This document shows, piece after piece, positions 63,240 to 64,000 of a DNA stretch of 64,000 nt. The notes beneath the pieces are model-generated. The model searched no databases and had not been told where the DNA came from. It saw only the letters and a list, made by a program, of their open reading frames with translations. Source of the stretch: JAUIAI01 sp050633665 (GTDB lineage: Bacteria; Pseudomonadota; Gammaproteobacteria; Burkholderiales; Burkholderiaceae_E); the NCBI GenBank assembly GCA_050633665.1, contig JBOEGY010000008.1:248001-312000 (forward strand), written 5' to 3'. How positions within the stretch are numbered: the first letter of the stretch is position 1; each line of letters begins with the position of its first letter. Both the position numbers and the translations under genes were made by a program.

Positions 63240-64000
63240 TTATCCGAACGGGTGCCGATTCAAAATGGTGTGATCTCGATCAGGCCCGGTAGACACCATA
63301 TCGACAGGTACGCCGGCCAGTTCACCGAGTCTTTCAACATAGCGACGAGCATTGACCGGGAGTTTGTCATATTCGGTGGTACCGAAAGTCGTTTCACTCC
63401 ATCCCGGCATGGTCTCGTACTGAGGAACACACTGAGCCACTGCATCGGCACCAGAGGGCAGGATGTCTGACGGCTGGCCGTCGACAAGATAACCGGTGCA
63501 AAGTTTCACTTCGTCCAGGCCATCCAGTACATCGAGCTTGGTCAGGCACAAACCGCCGATTCCGTTGAGTTGAATTGTCCGACGTAAAGCCGGCACATCG
63601 AACCAGCCGCAGCGCCGGGGGCGCCCGGTTACGGAGCCAAATTCCTTGCCGCGATCGGCCATGCCGGCGCCAATTTCATCATGCAACTCGGTTGGGAACG
63701 GGCCCGAACCGACGCGGGTCACATAAGCCTTCACGATGCCAAGGACGAAATTCAGAGCACTCGGCCCAACACCGGCGCCAGCAGCGGCGGCCCCGGCGAT
63801 GCAGTTGGAACTGGTGACGTAAGGATAGGTACCGTGGTCAACATCCAGTAACGCGCCCTGGGCACCCTCAAACAGATATCGTTTCCCCGAAGCCATGCCA
63901 TCAGCCAACTCACGCGGCACGTCAGCCACCATCGGTTTGATGCGTTCACCAAAGGCGAGCAATTCATCAGCCATTTGGTCAGCGTTAAGTGGTTCGCTTT
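63240..64000 (-). CDS. purA: adenylosuccinate synthetase, N-terminus outside window
   Basis: The C-terminal 253 residues of PurA, which makes adenylosuccinate from IMP, aspartate and GTP. Visible are the segments LFEGAQGALLDVDHGTYPYV, TSSNCIAGAAAAGAGVGP, TRVGSGPFPTEL, GSVTGRPRRCGWFD, LTKLDVLDGLDEVKLC and the C-terminal GPDRDHTI. The frame is open through the window edge at 64000; the first internal Met (63974) is not the start. Confidence 0.95.
   Translation of the reverse strand, partial: SEPLNADQMADELLAFGERIKPMVADVPRELADGMASGKRYLFEGAQGALLDVDHGTYPYVTSSNCIAGAAAAGAGVGPSALNFVLGIVKAYVTRVGSGPFPTELHDEIGAGMADRGKEFGSVTGRPRRCGWFDVPALRRTIQLNGIGGLCLTKLDVLDGLDEVKLCTGYLVDGQPSDILPSGADAVAQCVPQYETMPGWSETTFGTTEYDKLPVNARRYVERLGELAGVPVDMVSTGPDRDHTILNRHPFG

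Overview
The window is a stretch of gammaproteobacterial chromosome (about 1-20,124 and 60,746-64,000) interrupted by a complete temperate phage genome of about 40.6 kb (20,134-60,745). The host is judged gammaproteobacterial from gene content and order (minor-pilin cluster fimT-pilV-pilW-pilX-pilY1-pilE, rlmB next to rnr, purA next to a phosphoribosyltransferase, tRNA-Leu(CAG)); the genus cannot be read from the sequence.

Left host flank: the end of a CoA-transferase subunit, tRNA-Asn with its terminator, an operon of flavin reductase, acyl-CoA thioesterase and Baeyer-Villiger monooxygenase (probably ketone or steroid catabolism), a universal stress protein, two envelope or secreted proteins of unknown role, a nitronate-monooxygenase-like enzyme, a carboxylesterase, the type IV pilus minor-pilin operon, the tag glycosylase, a secreted nuclease, rlmB, rnr, and tRNA-Leu(CAG), whose 3' end is the phage attachment site. 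Right host flank: a six-helix chemotaxis receptor, a phosphoribosyltransferase and the start-less end of purA.

Prophage: a P22-like podovirus module set under lambda-like control. From the left end it carries (1) a small rightward unit of promoter, 98-aa protein, helix-turn-helix protein, type I-F-like CRISPR mini-array and terminator; (2) a leftward late operon, read right to left: Q-like regulator, terminator, terminase, portal, two very large extra proteins (a 1308-aa glycosidase-like protein and a 704-aa Ig-like protein), scaffold, P22-type coat, head-tail adaptors, ejection proteins, tailspike, lysis cassette (membrane protein, holin, small ORF, endolysin, nested spanins) and a GH16 glycosidase; (3) a leftward early operon of cro, terminator, cII-like, O-like with internal iterons, P-like and small genes; (4) an immunity region (cI-like plus a membrane protein) bracketed by two inverted copies of the same operator-promoter; (5) a rightward early operon with many small genes, a Ref-like nuclease, a Sak4-like ATPase, an SSB-like protein, Gp157 and an excisionase; (6) a tyrosine integrase next to attR.

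The most interesting element is at 21,057-21,128. Two type I-F-like CRISPR repeat hairpins flank a 24-nt spacer, directly downstream of a small-protein and HTH pair arranged like an anti-CRISPR/Aca operon and upstream of a strong terminator. It looks like a phage-borne mini-array or an RNA-based anti-CRISPR. The two-base N gap at 20,132 joins an attB-like end to an attP-like end, which suggests that excised phage was present in the sequenced DNA.
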